From positions 1 through 54,901 of the forward strand of contig JAKQEP010000077.1 of the NCBI GenBank assembly GCA_029556475.1: a DNA stretch of 54,901 nucleotides, given 5' to 3'. The notes beneath the pieces were generated by a model. The model saw only the letters and a program-made list of their open reading frames with translations. It did no database searches and was not told where the DNA came from. The position numbers and the translations under genes were made by a program. Positions 32,345 to 41,934 of the stretch are shown here, one piece after another; positions within the stretch are counted from its first letter, which is position 1, and each line of letters opens with the position of its first letter. The DNA is from Candidatus Atribacteria bacterium. Lineage in GTDB: Bacteria > Atribacterota > Phoenicimicrobiia > Phoenicimicrobiales > Stramentimicrobiaceae.

Positions 32345-33808
32345 TTAGGTCATAGGCAGGGTGAAAAAAATACTGGTTCCCGAACCAACCTGGCTTTTTG
32401 CCCAGATAGAACCACCATGGTCAAGAATAATTTTTCGAGCGATATAGAGTCCCAGGCCAGTACCCCGGGAACGGTTGGACCGAGATTTATCTTCTTTATA
32501 GAATCGTTCAAAAATTTTATCCAAAATATCATCCGGAACACCAATACCATTGTCCCTTATTTCTATCTGTGCCTCTTCTTCTTTTTCAGTTAGTATCATT
32601 TCGATTTTAGGATTACCGGCATTTTTATAATTGATAGCATTATTAATAATATTTAAAATTACTCTTTTCAACTGCTGTCTATCTGCCTTAACCAGTTTAT
32701 TTTCATCATAATCTACCCTGTATTCCAGTTTGATGCCTTTTTCCTGGAAATCAAATTGCAGTTCTTCATAACAATCAGCCAGGTATTCTTTAATATTAAT
32801 ATTCTCAAATTGATAAAAAGACTGATCTAAATCGAATTTTGAAAGTAAAAATAAATCTTCAATTAGTGATTCCATATGAACAGCATTCTGATAGATTGTC
32901 TCTAAATATTTGTTCTGCTTCTCTTGTGATTGAGGTATACCATCTCTAATTCCCTCTAAGTAACCTTTAATAGTGGTTATGGGAGTTTTTAAATCATGCG
33001 AGATATTGGTAATTAGCTCATTACGGCTTTGTTCGTATTTCTTCTGTGTTTCTTCTGATTTTTTCAGCTGTTTGCGGGCTTCTTCAAAACTTTCAAACAA
33101 TGCACCAATCTCGTCTTTGCTGGGTGCCCGCAATTGAAAATTATAATCGCCCTTTTGAATCTGTTGTGCTGCATTTTTAAGACGAATGATGGGATTGACA
33201 ATCTGTTTAGAGAGGAAGAAAGTTATCAGAGTATTAATAATAATCATTATAATTAAAAATGATATGAGAATATAAATGACAGAATTTTTAAAAGTCTGTA
33301 ATTCTTGAGAGGCAACTGTGGCATCATTTATTAAGAATAGACTGCCATTTGTATTATCAGTAAAGCTGATGGGTATAGTTTTCATAAACAGAGTATCTGA
33401 AATTCTAACAATATCACTTTCCCCCTGTGAAATATTAATTTGTTGTTCCAAAAAAGACTGATGATTGGTATCAATTTCAGCCATAAATGGAGAAAAATAG
33501 ACTATATGATTGTCTTTTTTTACAATCAGGGCAGTGCTAAAAGAATTTAAAAAATTATCTATCTGATTGAGATAGTCAGTATTTAAAAATTGATCCGGTT
33601 CTGATTCAATGGTTTTCATTATTATTCGATCTGCCCGAAGCAGAGCTCTGTTAAGGACGGGAGGCTGTCTCTGGTCATCGGAGGAGGGGAATCCAATGAA
33701 TTCCCGGGATTTTTCTGTTATGATTAAACTGACACCAATTAATAATACAATGGTAATCAGTATCAGTATTAAATTGGATATCCATAAACGTTTTTGAATG
33801 GTCATCAT
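32345..33808 (-). CDS. Membrane sensor histidine kinase with HAMP domain
   Basis: A 487-residue kinase. Two membrane helices (residues about 9-30 and 165-188) flank a roughly 130-residue extracytoplasmic sensor. A HAMP domain (SKQIVNPIIRLKNAAQQIQK) follows, then a coiled linker, the HisKA H-box NISHDLKTPITTIKGYLEGI and a HATPase domain with N-, G1- and G2-type boxes (NNAINYKN, DNGIGVPDD, RGTGLGLYIARK). The sensor domain has no recognisable ligand motif. It is upstream of its response regulator and of a SIMPL protein, and divergent from the phosphorylase gene. Confidence 0.93.
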   Translation of the reverse strand: MMTIQKRLWISNLILILITIVLLIGVSLIITEKSREFIGFPSSDDQRQPPVLNRALLRADRIIMKTIESEPDQFLNTDYLNQIDNFLNSFSTALIVKKDNHIVYFSPFMAEIDTNHQSFLEQQINISQGESDIVRISDTLFMKTIPISFTDNTNGSLFLINDATVASQELQTFKNSVIYILISFLIIMIIINTLITFFLSKQIVNPIIRLKNAAQQIQKGDYNFQLRAPSKDEIGALFESFEEARKQLKKSEETQKKYEQSRNELITNISHDLKTPITTIKGYLEGIRDGIPQSQEKQNKYLETIYQNAVHMESLIEDLFLLSKFDLDQSFYQFENINIKEYLADCYEELQFDFQEKGIKLEYRVDYDENKLVKADRQQLKRVILNIINNAINYKNAGNPKIEMILTEKEEEAQIEIRDNGIGVPDDILDKIFERFYKEDKSRSNRSRGTGLGLYIARKIILDHGGSIWAKSQVGSGTSIFFTLPMT

Positions 33809-34095
33809 TTTTTATGGTCTGTTTACCCTTTGCTTTATAGGACTGATTAATAATATTTACTCTGTATTCTTCTATTATTATATGTTATTATTTTAAAATA
33901 CTCATAAAATATTTATTAAAACTTCATAAAATATGGTATTAATAGCTAATTGGTTGTCAATTATTAGAAATTGGATAAATATGATAAAATTTAATAAGTT
34001 TATCATGAGTTTAACGAGCCAATATCCCTTCAGCTAAAGGATGAATAATTTTCAATAATTTATTTTATAATTAAGCGAAATAAAACGGAGGCAAG

Positions 34096-35826
34096 ATGGA
34101 AGCAAAACATAGCTTTCTTTATGATCATGAAGAATGTAGAGTTAGAGAGAATAAGATTGCTTATTTTTCTATGGAAATTTGTATTGACTCCAAAATACCA
34201 ACCTATAGTGGAGGGTTGGGAATTTTAGCTGGTGATACCATTCGCTCAGCCGCAGATTTGGGAGTTCCTTTGATTGCTATGACTCTACTATATAAAAAAG
34301 GCTATCTCAGGCAGAATATTGATGAACAGGGACTCCAGCATGAATTTCCTGATGAATGGAATCCTCAGGATGAGCTGGCTAAATTACCAGTTCAAATTCA
34401 AGTAGAGATAGAGAAGAGAAAGGTTACTGTCCAATGCTGGTTATATGTGGTAAAAGGAATTGATGGCAGTAAAGTACCAGTTTATTTTTTGGATACGGAT
34501 TTACCTGAGAATAGCGATTTTGACCGTAGTCTTTCTTATTATTTATATGGCGGAGATGACCGTTACCGTTTAGCCCAGGAGATAGTATTGGGAATTGGCG
34601 GTGTAAGAATGTTAAAAGAACTGGGATTTCAGGATATTTTGAGATACCATATGAATGAAGGACATGCCAGTCTGTTAGCCCTGGAATTGTTGAACAATTT
34701 TTATGATCCCCAAAAAAACGACCAATGGGATATCGAACAGGTGAAAAAAAGGTGTGTTTTTACCACGCATACGCCGGTTCCTGCTGGAATGGATCAGTTT
34801 TCCTATCAATTAGCCGGGCAAGTTCTGGGAGATTTTATTCCTTATAATTTATTAAAGAGTCTGGCTGGTAATGAAAAACTCAATATGACACAGTTAGCTT
34901 TGAATTTAAGCCATTACGTCAATGGAGTTGCTAAAGAACACGGGGCAGTATCTCGAGAAATGTTCCCAGGATACCATATTTATTATATTACCAATGGGGT
35001 TCATTCTAGTACCTGGACTGGACAATATTTTGCTGAATTATATGATAAATATATTCCCGGCTGGAAATCTGACCCATTCAGTCTGCGTTATGCCCTCAAT
35101 ATTCCAGATAGAGAGGTATGGAATGCCCATCAGAAAGGCAAGGAAGAGTTGATTGACCATATTAATAAACTTACCAGTTTAGAGTTTGATAAAGAGGTTT
35201 TAACAATTGGTTTTGCCAGAAGGGCTACTGCTTATAAGCGCGCTGATCTGATTCTTTATGATTTAAATCGTTTAATAGATATTTCCCGGAAAAAAGGCCA
35301 AATCCAACTTGTTTTTGCCGGCAAGGCGCACCCTAAAGATCAGCCAGGCAAGGAGCTAATTCAAAAAATTATCAGCGCTTCCCGACATTCCCCCTTAAAG
35401 GAGAATATAAAAACAGTCTATTTAGAAAATTATAATATGGATTTAGGAAAAATATTAACCTGTGGAGTAGATTTATGGTTAAATACTCCCAGAAAACCCC
35501 AGGAAGCATCTGGAACTTCAGGAATGAAAGCCGCCCATAATGGAATTCCCAGTTTTAGTATTCTGGATGGGTGGTGGGTGGAAGGATGCATTGAAGGTAT
35601 TACCGGGTGGTCTATAGGTTCTGCGGCAAATGTAGAGAGTAACGAAGAGGAAGAAGCAGAATCTCTCTATAAAAAATTAGAAATAGATATATTGCCTGCT
35701 TATTATCAAAAACGAAAGCAATGGATAAATATGATGAGGCACTGTATTGCCATTAATGCCTCTTTCTTTAATACTCACCGTATGGTATTGCAATATGTCT
35801 CTAATGCCTATCTCTACAGTAAATAA
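34096..35826 (+). CDS. glgP: Alpha-glucan phosphorylase (short GT35 type)
   Basis: A 576-residue glycogen/maltodextrin phosphorylase, which frees glucose 1-phosphate from alpha-1,4-glucans with PLP and phosphate. It belongs to the short alpha-glucan-phosphorylase group rather than the 800-residue type. Marks are YFSMEICIDSKIPTYSGGLG near the start, EGHASLLALELL, TTHTPVPAGMDQF and the PLP-lysine loop ASGTSGMKAAHNGIPSFS, with ILDGWWVEG after it. The start ATG has GGAGG upstream. It is followed by a Nudix-like gene at 30 nt and by purD. Confidence 0.9.
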   Translation: MEAKHSFLYDHEECRVRENKIAYFSMEICIDSKIPTYSGGLGILAGDTIRSAADLGVPLIAMTLLYKKGYLRQNIDEQGLQHEFPDEWNPQDELAKLPVQIQVEIEKRKVTVQCWLYVVKGIDGSKVPVYFLDTDLPENSDFDRSLSYYLYGGDDRYRLAQEIVLGIGGVRMLKELGFQDILRYHMNEGHASLLALELLNNFYDPQKNDQWDIEQVKKRCVFTTHTPVPAGMDQFSYQLAGQVLGDFIPYNLLKSLAGNEKLNMTQLALNLSHYVNGVAKEHGAVSREMFPGYHIYYITNGVHSSTWTGQYFAELYDKYIPGWKSDPFSLRYALNIPDREVWNAHQKGKEELIDHINKLTSLEFDKEVLTIGFARRATAYKRADLILYDLNRLIDISRKKGQIQLVFAGKAHPKDQPGKELIQKIISASRHSPLKENIKTVYLENYNMDLGKILTCGVDLWLNTPRKPQEASGTSGMKAAHNGIPSFSILDGWWVEGCIEGITGWSIGSAANVESNEEEEAESLYKKLEIDILPAYYQKRKQWINMMRHCIAINASFFNTHRMVLQYVSNAYLYSK

Positions 35827-35856
35827 AAAAAGTTTAGAGAGGAAGGTTAAAAATAA

Positions 35857-36498
35857 GTGAGTGGTAATGACTGGATAAACAATTTTGTAGAGCGGTTAAC
35901 AAATATAGAAGGAATTTTTGAAGTATATGTTTCTCTCTTTTTAAAGTATAACCACCAATTTGTTTTTGGTTTAAAGGGCAGCAAGGAATGGATTGAGGAA
36001 CAGGGGAAAAGAAAGGCGGCAATATCTGCTATTGGTGGTCGAACTGATTGGAGTAAAGATAAGAACTTAATACAAATCTTAAAAGAGAGCTGTGTTCAGG
36101 ATATTGGAATAGATGTTACCATTGAAGATAGCCCTTACACTTATTTTGATTATCAACATCGATTAAAAAAAATACCTATTGATTTAGTTAGGGGCGAAAT
36201 AAGACCACAGATGGTTACTTTTATTCAGAAGTCAAGGTATACAACTACTCCTGGTATGCTTATCTTTAGTTTTGCAGGAAGCACCAGACAGAAACCTCAG
36301 GCTTTACAATACAGCGCCCTCTTTTTAGCCGGGGAATCGGTATTAATGCAAATGTTTAAAAGCGAAAAGACAGTAAAAGAATTAAAACAAGCCGGAGCAA
36401 CTTTTGAAGAACGGATACAGATTCCTGATAATCTCCATCTTTACCCAACAGGTTCTGTAAACAGTTTATTACGTTTTTTAAGTTATGAAGTCTTCTAA
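35857..36498 (+). CDS. Degenerate Nudix-like protein of unknown function
   Basis: A 213-residue protein from a GTG. The region around residues 57-90 has the rhythm of a Nudix fold: SAIGGRT, then the helix LIQILKESCVQDIGIDVTIE. The catalytic REUxEExGU motif, however, reads ESCVQDIGI (residues 77-85), with all metal-binding glutamates replaced. The rest shows no other motif. Active hydrolysis is therefore doubtful and a binding or regulatory role is more likely. It lies between glucan phosphorylase and purD. Nudix kinship is an inference from pattern and should be treated with caution. Confidence 0.5.
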   Translation: MSGNDWINNFVERLTNIEGIFEVYVSLFLKYNHQFVFGLKGSKEWIEEQGKRKAAISAIGGRTDWSKDKNLIQILKESCVQDIGIDVTIEDSPYTYFDYQHRLKKIPIDLVRGEIRPQMVTFIQKSRYTTTPGMLIFSFAGSTRQKPQALQYSALFLAGESVLMQMFKSEKTVKELKQAGATFEERIQIPDNLHLYPTGSVNSLLRFLSYEVF

Positions 36499-36585
36499 AA
36501 TTTAAAGAGGGGTCATTACAGAAGATATTTAACAAAATCGGTAGATAAGTTTGTTATATTAATAATAGATGATGAGGATATAAAT

Positions 36586-37872
36586 TTGAATATTCTGGTA
36601 ATTGGTAGCGGAGGTAGGGAACATACTATTGTCTGGAAGATGGCGCAAAGTTCCTTAGTTGATAAGATTTTCTGTGCGCCGGGCAATGCTGGCATCGCCG
36701 AACTGGCAGAATGTCTGGAGGTAGAAACAGATAATTTATCTGGTTTATTAGAGATTGCCCGCCATAATAGTATAGATTGCACCATTGTAGGACCTGAAGT
36801 GCCCCTCTCTTTGGGAATAGTAGACCTTTTTGAAGATAATGGCTATCCCATTTTTGGACCTCGTCGAAAAGCTGCTGAGATTGAATCAAGTAAAGTCTTT
36901 GCCAAACAAATAATGAATAAGTACCATATACCAACGGCCCGCTCACAGGATTTTGAGGACTATTATGAGGCTCTTTCTTATCTTGAAAAACAGTCTTTCC
37001 CTTTAGTAATTAAGGCAGATGGATTAGCTGCCGGAAAAGGAGTTATTATTACAAAAGATAGATTTGAGGCTGAATTGGCTCTTGGAAAGATTATGAAAGA
37101 GAGAAAATTTGGTGAAGCAGGCAGGCGGGTATTAATTGAAGAATTTCTTACCGGCGAGGAAGTTTCTATGCTGGTCTTCAGTGATGGCAGGAATATTCTA
37201 CCTATGATAACATCTCAGGACCATAAAAAAATTGGTGATAATGATGAAGGGCTAAATACGGGAGGTATGGGAGCCTACAGCCCGGTTCCTTTTTTCGGTG
37301 AAAAAGAACGGGAATTTGTTCTTACCAGAATATTTCAGCCAGTTATATCAAGCCTGGAAAGAGAGGGCAGACTCTTCAAAGGGGTTCTTTATGCCGGACT
37401 TATTATCACTAAGGAAGGCCCTAAAGTATTGGAGTTCAATGCCCGTTTTGGAGATCCAGAAACACAGGTAATTTTACCAGGACTAAAAACTGATTTAATG
37501 GAGATTATTCTATCGAGTATCAATGGGACTCTGGATAGAGTTAATCCTGTATGGAGTAAGCAGTTTACAGTCTGTGTGATAATGACTTCCGAAGGATATC
37601 CCGGAGAGTATGTATCAGGTAAAACAATCACCGGTTTAGAAAAATTAAATGAAAGAGAAGATATAATCGTATTCCATTCAGGTACTAAAAAAGATGACGG
37701 CAAAACTGTCACTTCTGGTGGTAGGGTGCTAGGGATTACCGCCTGGTCAGATACTTTAAAGGGAGCAATTGATAAAGCGTACCAGGGAGTGGATGAAATC
37801 TATTTTGAAGGCTGTTATTACCGGAAGGATATTGGAAAAAAAGGATTACATTTTTTAAGAAATGCAAATTAA
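36586..37872 (+). CDS. purD: Phosphoribosylamine-glycine ligase
   Basis: A 428-residue GAR synthetase (purine pathway step 2: phosphoribosylamine + glycine + ATP). ATP-grasp marks are visible: MNILVIGSGGREHTI at the start, KADGLAAGKGVII, EEFLTGEEVSMLVFSDG, QDHKKIGDNDEGLNTGGMGA and EFNARFGDPETQVI. The start is a TTG with GAGG upstream; length is normal. It is followed 35 nt later by purH on the same strand. Confidence 0.95.
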   Translation: MNILVIGSGGREHTIVWKMAQSSLVDKIFCAPGNAGIAELAECLEVETDNLSGLLEIARHNSIDCTIVGPEVPLSLGIVDLFEDNGYPIFGPRRKAAEIESSKVFAKQIMNKYHIPTARSQDFEDYYEALSYLEKQSFPLVIKADGLAAGKGVIITKDRFEAELALGKIMKERKFGEAGRRVLIEEFLTGEEVSMLVFSDGRNILPMITSQDHKKIGDNDEGLNTGGMGAYSPVPFFGEKEREFVLTRIFQPVISSLEREGRLFKGVLYAGLIITKEGPKVLEFNARFGDPETQVILPGLKTDLMEIILSSINGTLDRVNPVWSKQFTVCVIMTSEGYPGEYVSGKTITGLEKLNEREDIIVFHSGTKKDDGKTVTSGGRVLGITAWSDTLKGAIDKAYQGVDEIYFEGCYYRKDIGKKGLHFLRNAN

Positions 37873-37907
37873 TTTAGGTAAATATAGAAAAGGGAGAGGA
37901 GAGAGAA

Positions 37908-39467
37908 GTGGACAAGACAAAGAGAGCAATTATTAGTGTTTCAGATAAAACAGGAATAATTGAATTTGCCAGAGGATTGTCGAAATCTGGTTACCAGATT
38001 ATTTCTACAGGTGGAAGTGCTAAAGTTTTACAAGAGGCAGGAGTGGATGTAATTTTGATTTCAGAGGTAACTGGATTTCCGGAAATTTTAGATGGTAGAG
38101 TTAAAACATTGCATCCATTAGTTTTTGGAGGTATACTGGCCCGCCTTGACAATTTAGATCATCAAAGACAATTAAAGGAACAAAAAATATTTCCAATAGA
38201 TATGGTAGTGGTTAACCTGTATCCATTTGAGAAAACCATATCTAAAGAAGAAGTATCCTTAGAAGAGGCAATTGAAAATATTGACATTGGTGGACCTTCT
38301 TTATTAAGGGCTGCAGCAAAAAATTACCAGGATGTAACTGTAATTATTGATCCTTCGGATTACAATAGAATATTGGATGAATTAAATAATTCTCATGGGA
38401 ATATCTCTCTTTCCACAAAAAAAGAATTAGCAGTAAAGACTTTCCAATATACTTCATACTATGATAGTTTGATTTATCGTTATTTAACCAGAAATCTGAC
38501 CCCCAATGAAGATTGTTTTTCAGATTATTTAGTAATTGGGGCTAAGAAGCTAAATGATCTACGTTATGGAGAGAACCCTCATCAAAAGGCTGCTTTTTAT
38601 AAGGAAAACCTTGTAGAAGAAGCCAATTTAGGTTCAGCCCGACTTCTTAGTGGAAAAGAATTATCATATAATAATCTTGTTGATCTTGAAGCCGCATTGT
38701 CTATAGTTAAAGAATTTGATGAACCTTCTGTTGTTTTCATTAAACATACAAATCCATGCGGGTTAGCAACTGATGATAGTATTGAAACAGCCTACGATAA
38801 GGCTTATCAAAGCGATCCTTTATCAGCCTATGGCAGTATTATAGGAATTAACAGAAGGGTTGAAGAAAAGTTAGCTAACATTATTGGCAATACACCTTTT
38901 GTAGAGGCGATAATTGCTCCATCCTATAGCCCAACTGCGCTTTCAATTTTAAAAGAAAAGCAGAATCGTAGAATTATTGAGGTAGGTGACCTGCGTACTC
39001 AGGATCGTCATGTAAAGGAGTTAAAAAAGATTTCAGGAGGATTTTTGCTACAGGATAGGGATTTTAAGAGTATATTCTTTGAAGATATGAAAGTAGTAAC
39101 TGAAAAAAAACCAGATAGAGATGATATTGAAGAACTATTGTTAGCATGGAAAATGGTTAAACATGTAAAATCAAATGCTATTGTTCTATCACAAAATAAA
39201 CAACTGGTAGGAGTTGGTGCCGGCCAGATGAGTAGAGTTGATTCAGTTTTAATCGCTATTAGAAAAGCAGGAGAACGTGCAAAAGGTAGTTACCTGGCTT
39301 CTGATGCCTTTTTCCCTTTTGCTGATGGAGTAGAAGCCGCAGGAAAAGCAGGCGTAAAAGCTATTATCCAACCAGGTGGTTCAAAGAGGGATGAAGATGT
39401 AATTAAAGCAGCAAACAAATTGGGAATGATTATGGTCTTTACAGGGTACCGTTCTTTCAAGCATTAA
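37908..39467 (+). CDS. purH: AICAR transformylase / IMP cyclohydrolase
   Basis: A 519-residue bifunctional enzyme catalysing the last two steps of de novo IMP synthesis. The cyclohydrolase half has [25 protein letters not shown] and [20 protein letters not shown]. The transformylase half has [38 protein letters not shown] and [14 protein letters not shown]. Start is GTG after AGGAGAG. It lies after purD and before a T-box region; other purine genes are not in the window. Confidence 0.96.
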   Translation: MDKTKRAIISVSDKTGIIEFARGLSKSGYQIISTGGSAKVLQEAGVDVILISEVTGFPEILDGRVKTLHPLVFGGILARLDNLDHQRQLKEQKIFPIDMVVVNLYPFEKTISKEEVSLEEAIENIDIGGPSLLRAAAKNYQDVTVIIDPSDYNRILDELNNSHGNISLSTKKELAVKTFQYTSYYDSLIYRYLTRNLTPNEDCFSDYLVIGAKKLNDLRYGENPHQKAAFYKENLVEEANLGSARLLSGKELSYNNLVDLEAALSIVKEFDEPSVVFIKHTNPCGLATDDSIETAYDKAYQSDPLSAYGSIIGINRRVEEKLANIIGNTPFVEAIIAPSYSPTALSILKEKQNRRIIEVGDLRTQDRHVKELKKISGGFLLQDRDFKSIFFEDMKVVTEKKPDRDDIEELLLAWKMVKHVKSNAIVLSQNKQLVGVGAGQMSRVDSVLIAIRKAGERAKGSYLASDAFFPFADGVEAAGKAGVKAIIQPGGSKRDEDVIKAANKLGMIMVFTGYRSFKH

Positions 39468-39893
39468 AGTTTAAAAAAAATCAAAATATATATTGACAGC
39501 TGGACTATTAAGTGATAGTGTAACTATTAATTTTAGTATCAATCGTTTAAACAAAATAAGTTCTTTAATTTAAAATAAAAAATTTTATAAATAAGATATA
39601 AGATTTATTAAATTCAGAAAAGTAAGTCTAGATTCTTTTTCAGAGAGCTGAGCGTTGGTGAAAAATCAGCAAAGAGTCTGCTGAATTCCGCCTGAAATAT
39701 TGTCAGAGAGATTGTCAGTTTGTTTCTGACCGTATAAATCGTTAGTAAAAATAAGAGCTATTCAAGTTAGATTATTTTCCATTATTTTTTAAGATATTAT
39801 GTTGACTAGCTGAATTGGGGTGGCACCACGGCATATTTATTCGTCCCCGGTAGTTGTTCAAACTACCGGGGATTTTTTATAAATGAGGAAAGT
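39468..39893. other. Intergenic region containing a T-box leader
   Basis: A TTGACA at 39493-39498 with a weak TAGTGT 17 nt downstream is a possible promoter. The T-box element follows from about 39622. There is no coding frame. Confidence 0.5.
39622..39879 (+). promoter_or_regulatory. T-box riboswitch, probably tRNA-Ser specific
   Basis: Stem I features occur at 39642-39660 (AGAGAG bulge and GGTG loop), and the T-box core GGGTGGCACCACGG at 39818-39831. A terminator hairpin (TCCCCGGTAG / CTACCGGGGA, 39844-39872) ends in a T-run. CGTCCCC overlaps both antiterminator and terminator. The likely specifier loop around 39684-39692 (GAATTCCGC) contains TCC, a serine codon. The T-box bulge TGGC would pair with a tRNA end GCCA, i.e. 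discriminator G, as in tRNA-Ser. It leads a serine-synthesis operon. Confidence 0.85.
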
Positions 39894-40997
39894 GTGGTAG
39901 AAGTTATGAGGAAAAAATTATTTATCCCTGGCCCTATTGAGGTCAAAGCAGATGTTTTAAAAGAGATGTCAAGACCTTTGATTGGTCATAGAAGCAAGGA
40001 AGCATCTGATTTGCAAAGGGGAATAAGTAGCAATTTACAAAAATTAATGTATACCAATAATGAAATTCTGCTATCTACTTCTTCCGGTAGCGGATTAATG
40101 GAAGGAGCAGTCCGTTCCTGTACTAATAAACGTGCAGCCATTTTTTCATGTGGAGCATTTGGCGAGAGATGGTATGATATGGCTTTAGCCAATCAGGTAA
40201 GGGCAGATCTCTTTGAGGTAGAATATGGTAACCCAATAGGTGGTCAGATGGTTAAAAAAGCTCTGGATTGTGGAAAGTATGATTTAGTCACTATCACACA
40301 TAATGAGACATCCACTGGGGTAATGAACCCCTTACCTGAAATAGCTGATGTTTTAAGAGGATATCCTGAAGTAATCTTTTGTGTAGATGCGGTGAGCTCT
40401 TTAGGTGGCGTAAAGATTGCAGTTGACGAGCTGGGCATAGATATATGTATTACCTCCAGTCAGAAATGTATCGGTTTACCGCCGGGTTTATCATTATGCT
40501 CTTTCTCGCAGAAAGCGGTGGAGGCAGCAAGAGGTGTTAAGTATAGGGGTGTATATTTTGATTTGTTAGGGTTATATGAATATAAGATAAAAAGGGATTT
40601 TCAATATCCTTTTACACCTTCTCTCTCACACATGTTTGCTCTGGATAGCCAGCTGGACTCCATAATTAAAGAAGGTCTGGACAATCGTTTTAGAAGACAT
40701 AAGATGATGGCAGAGAGAGTGCAAAGATGGGCTAAAGATAACTTTGCTCTATTTCCCCAAGAACAGTTTGCTTCCCCAACTGTAACCTGTATTAAGAATA
40801 CTCGTAATTTAAATATAGCCGGATTAAACAGAGAACTTGGTGAGGTCGGTTTTGTAATATCCAATGGATATGGCAAATTGGAAAATAAGACTTTTCGTAT
40901 TGCTCATATGGGCGATATGACTTTAGAAGAGATAGAGGGGTTATTATCAGTAATTGATAATCTGTTAAGCTCAGGAGGTATACAAATTTATGCTTAA
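39894..40997 (+). CDS. Class V aminotransferase (SerC-type, serine-pyruvate aminotransferase family)
   Basis: A 367-residue PLP aminotransferase of the alanine-glyoxylate/serine-pyruvate group. Marks are KKLFIPGPIEVKADVLKEM, STSSGSGLMEGAVRS, HNETSTGVMNP, FCVDAVSSLGG and the PLP-lysine SSQKCIGLPPG. The gene follows a serine T-box and precedes serA, so it most likely transaminates 3-phosphohydroxypyruvate, a role this subfamily fills in several anaerobes. The start is the GTG close to AGGAAAG; an ATG at 39906 is an alternative. It overlaps serA by 8 nt. Confidence 0.85.
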   Translation: MVEVMRKKLFIPGPIEVKADVLKEMSRPLIGHRSKEASDLQRGISSNLQKLMYTNNEILLSTSSGSGLMEGAVRSCTNKRAAIFSCGAFGERWYDMALANQVRADLFEVEYGNPIGGQMVKKALDCGKYDLVTITHNETSTGVMNPLPEIADVLRGYPEVIFCVDAVSSLGGVKIAVDELGIDICITSSQKCIGLPPGLSLCSFSQKAVEAARGVKYRGVYFDLLGLYEYKIKRDFQYPFTPSLSHMFALDSQLDSIIKEGLDNRFRRHKMMAERVQRWAKDNFALFPQEQFASPTVTCIKNTRNLNIAGLNRELGEVGFVISNGYGKLENKTFRIAHMGDMTLEEIEGLLSVIDNLLSSGGIQIYA

Positions 40998-41934
40998 GAT
41001 ATTAATTAAAGATGAGATAGATCCTTTGGTGGTAGAGGAATTGAAGAAAAGAAAGTTTTTAGTTCAAGAAGGACAAAATGGGAAAGAAGTGTTCTTTAAG
41101 CAAGTACAGCAGAACGAGATACTCATAGTTCGCTCAGCAACAAGAGTCACTAAGGAATTGATAGATTCTGCTTTGGAAACGGGTCTACTCAAGGTAATCA
41201 TTAGAGCAGGGGTGGGAGTTGATAATATTGATGTAAGTTATGCCCGAAGCAGAGGCATAGAGGTCTTCAATACACCTGAAGCCAGTAGCGAGTCTGTGGC
41301 AGAGCTCGCCCTGGCATATATCTTTGCATTAGCTCGCAAGCTGGTTTCAGCAAGCCTAACTATGCGGCAGGGAGAGTGGAATAAGAAAAAATTTTTAGGC
41401 ATGGAATTAGCTGGGAAAACACTGGGCATTATAGGAATGGGACGTATTGGTCAAATCCTGGCTAAAAAAGCCAGTGCTCTGGGTATGAGAATTATCTATT
41501 GTGATATTAGGACACTGGAGCAAATAGATAGTGACTGGCGATCTCTTCCTTTCTCTGAAGTTTTAAAACAGTCGGATTTTATTTCGCTACATGCCTCCTC
41601 TGAGGGAAATAACGGTTATTTGATAGATGAGCCACAATTTAGGATGATGAAAAAAAATGCTTTCCTGATTAATACTGCCCGGGGTAGGCTAGTTAATGAA
41701 GATGCCTTGTTAGATGCTCTCAATAACAATGTGATAGCAGGTGCTGGTATAGATGTTTATTGTCAGGAACCGTGCAATAATATTGCTCTGTTACAGCATG
41801 ACAGGATATTTGCTACTCCACATATCGGGGCATCTACCGGGGAGGCACAATACAAGATTGGTCAGGAGATTCTTCAACTTGTAGAAGAGTATCAGAAAAA
41901 GAAGATAGCAGGGGGAAGATATGGTATACATTAA
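40990..41934 (+). CDS. serA: D-3-phosphoglycerate dehydrogenase (short form)
   Basis: A 314-residue NAD-dependent D-2-hydroxyacid dehydrogenase without the C-terminal ACT domain. Marks are RSATRVTKELID, IIRAGVGVDNID, the dinucleotide-binding GIIGMGRIGQILAKKA, NTARGRLVNEDALLDAL and the catalytic His in TPHIGASTGEAQ. The lack of an ACT domain implies no direct serine feedback, in line with control by the upstream T-box. It starts 8 nt inside the aminotransferase gene and ends 14 nt inside the DUF1015 gene, so all three are translated together. Confidence 0.92.
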   Translation: MLKILIKDEIDPLVVEELKKRKFLVQEGQNGKEVFFKQVQQNEILIVRSATRVTKELIDSALETGLLKVIIRAGVGVDNIDVSYARSRGIEVFNTPEASSESVAELALAYIFALARKLVSASLTMRQGEWNKKKFLGMELAGKTLGIIGMGRIGQILAKKASALGMRIIYCDIRTLEQIDSDWRSLPFSEVLKQSDFISLHASSEGNNGYLIDEPQFRMMKKNAFLINTARGRLVNEDALLDALNNNVIAGAGIDVYCQEPCNNIALLQHDRIFATPHIGASTGEAQYKIGQEILQLVEEYQKKKIAGGRYGIH

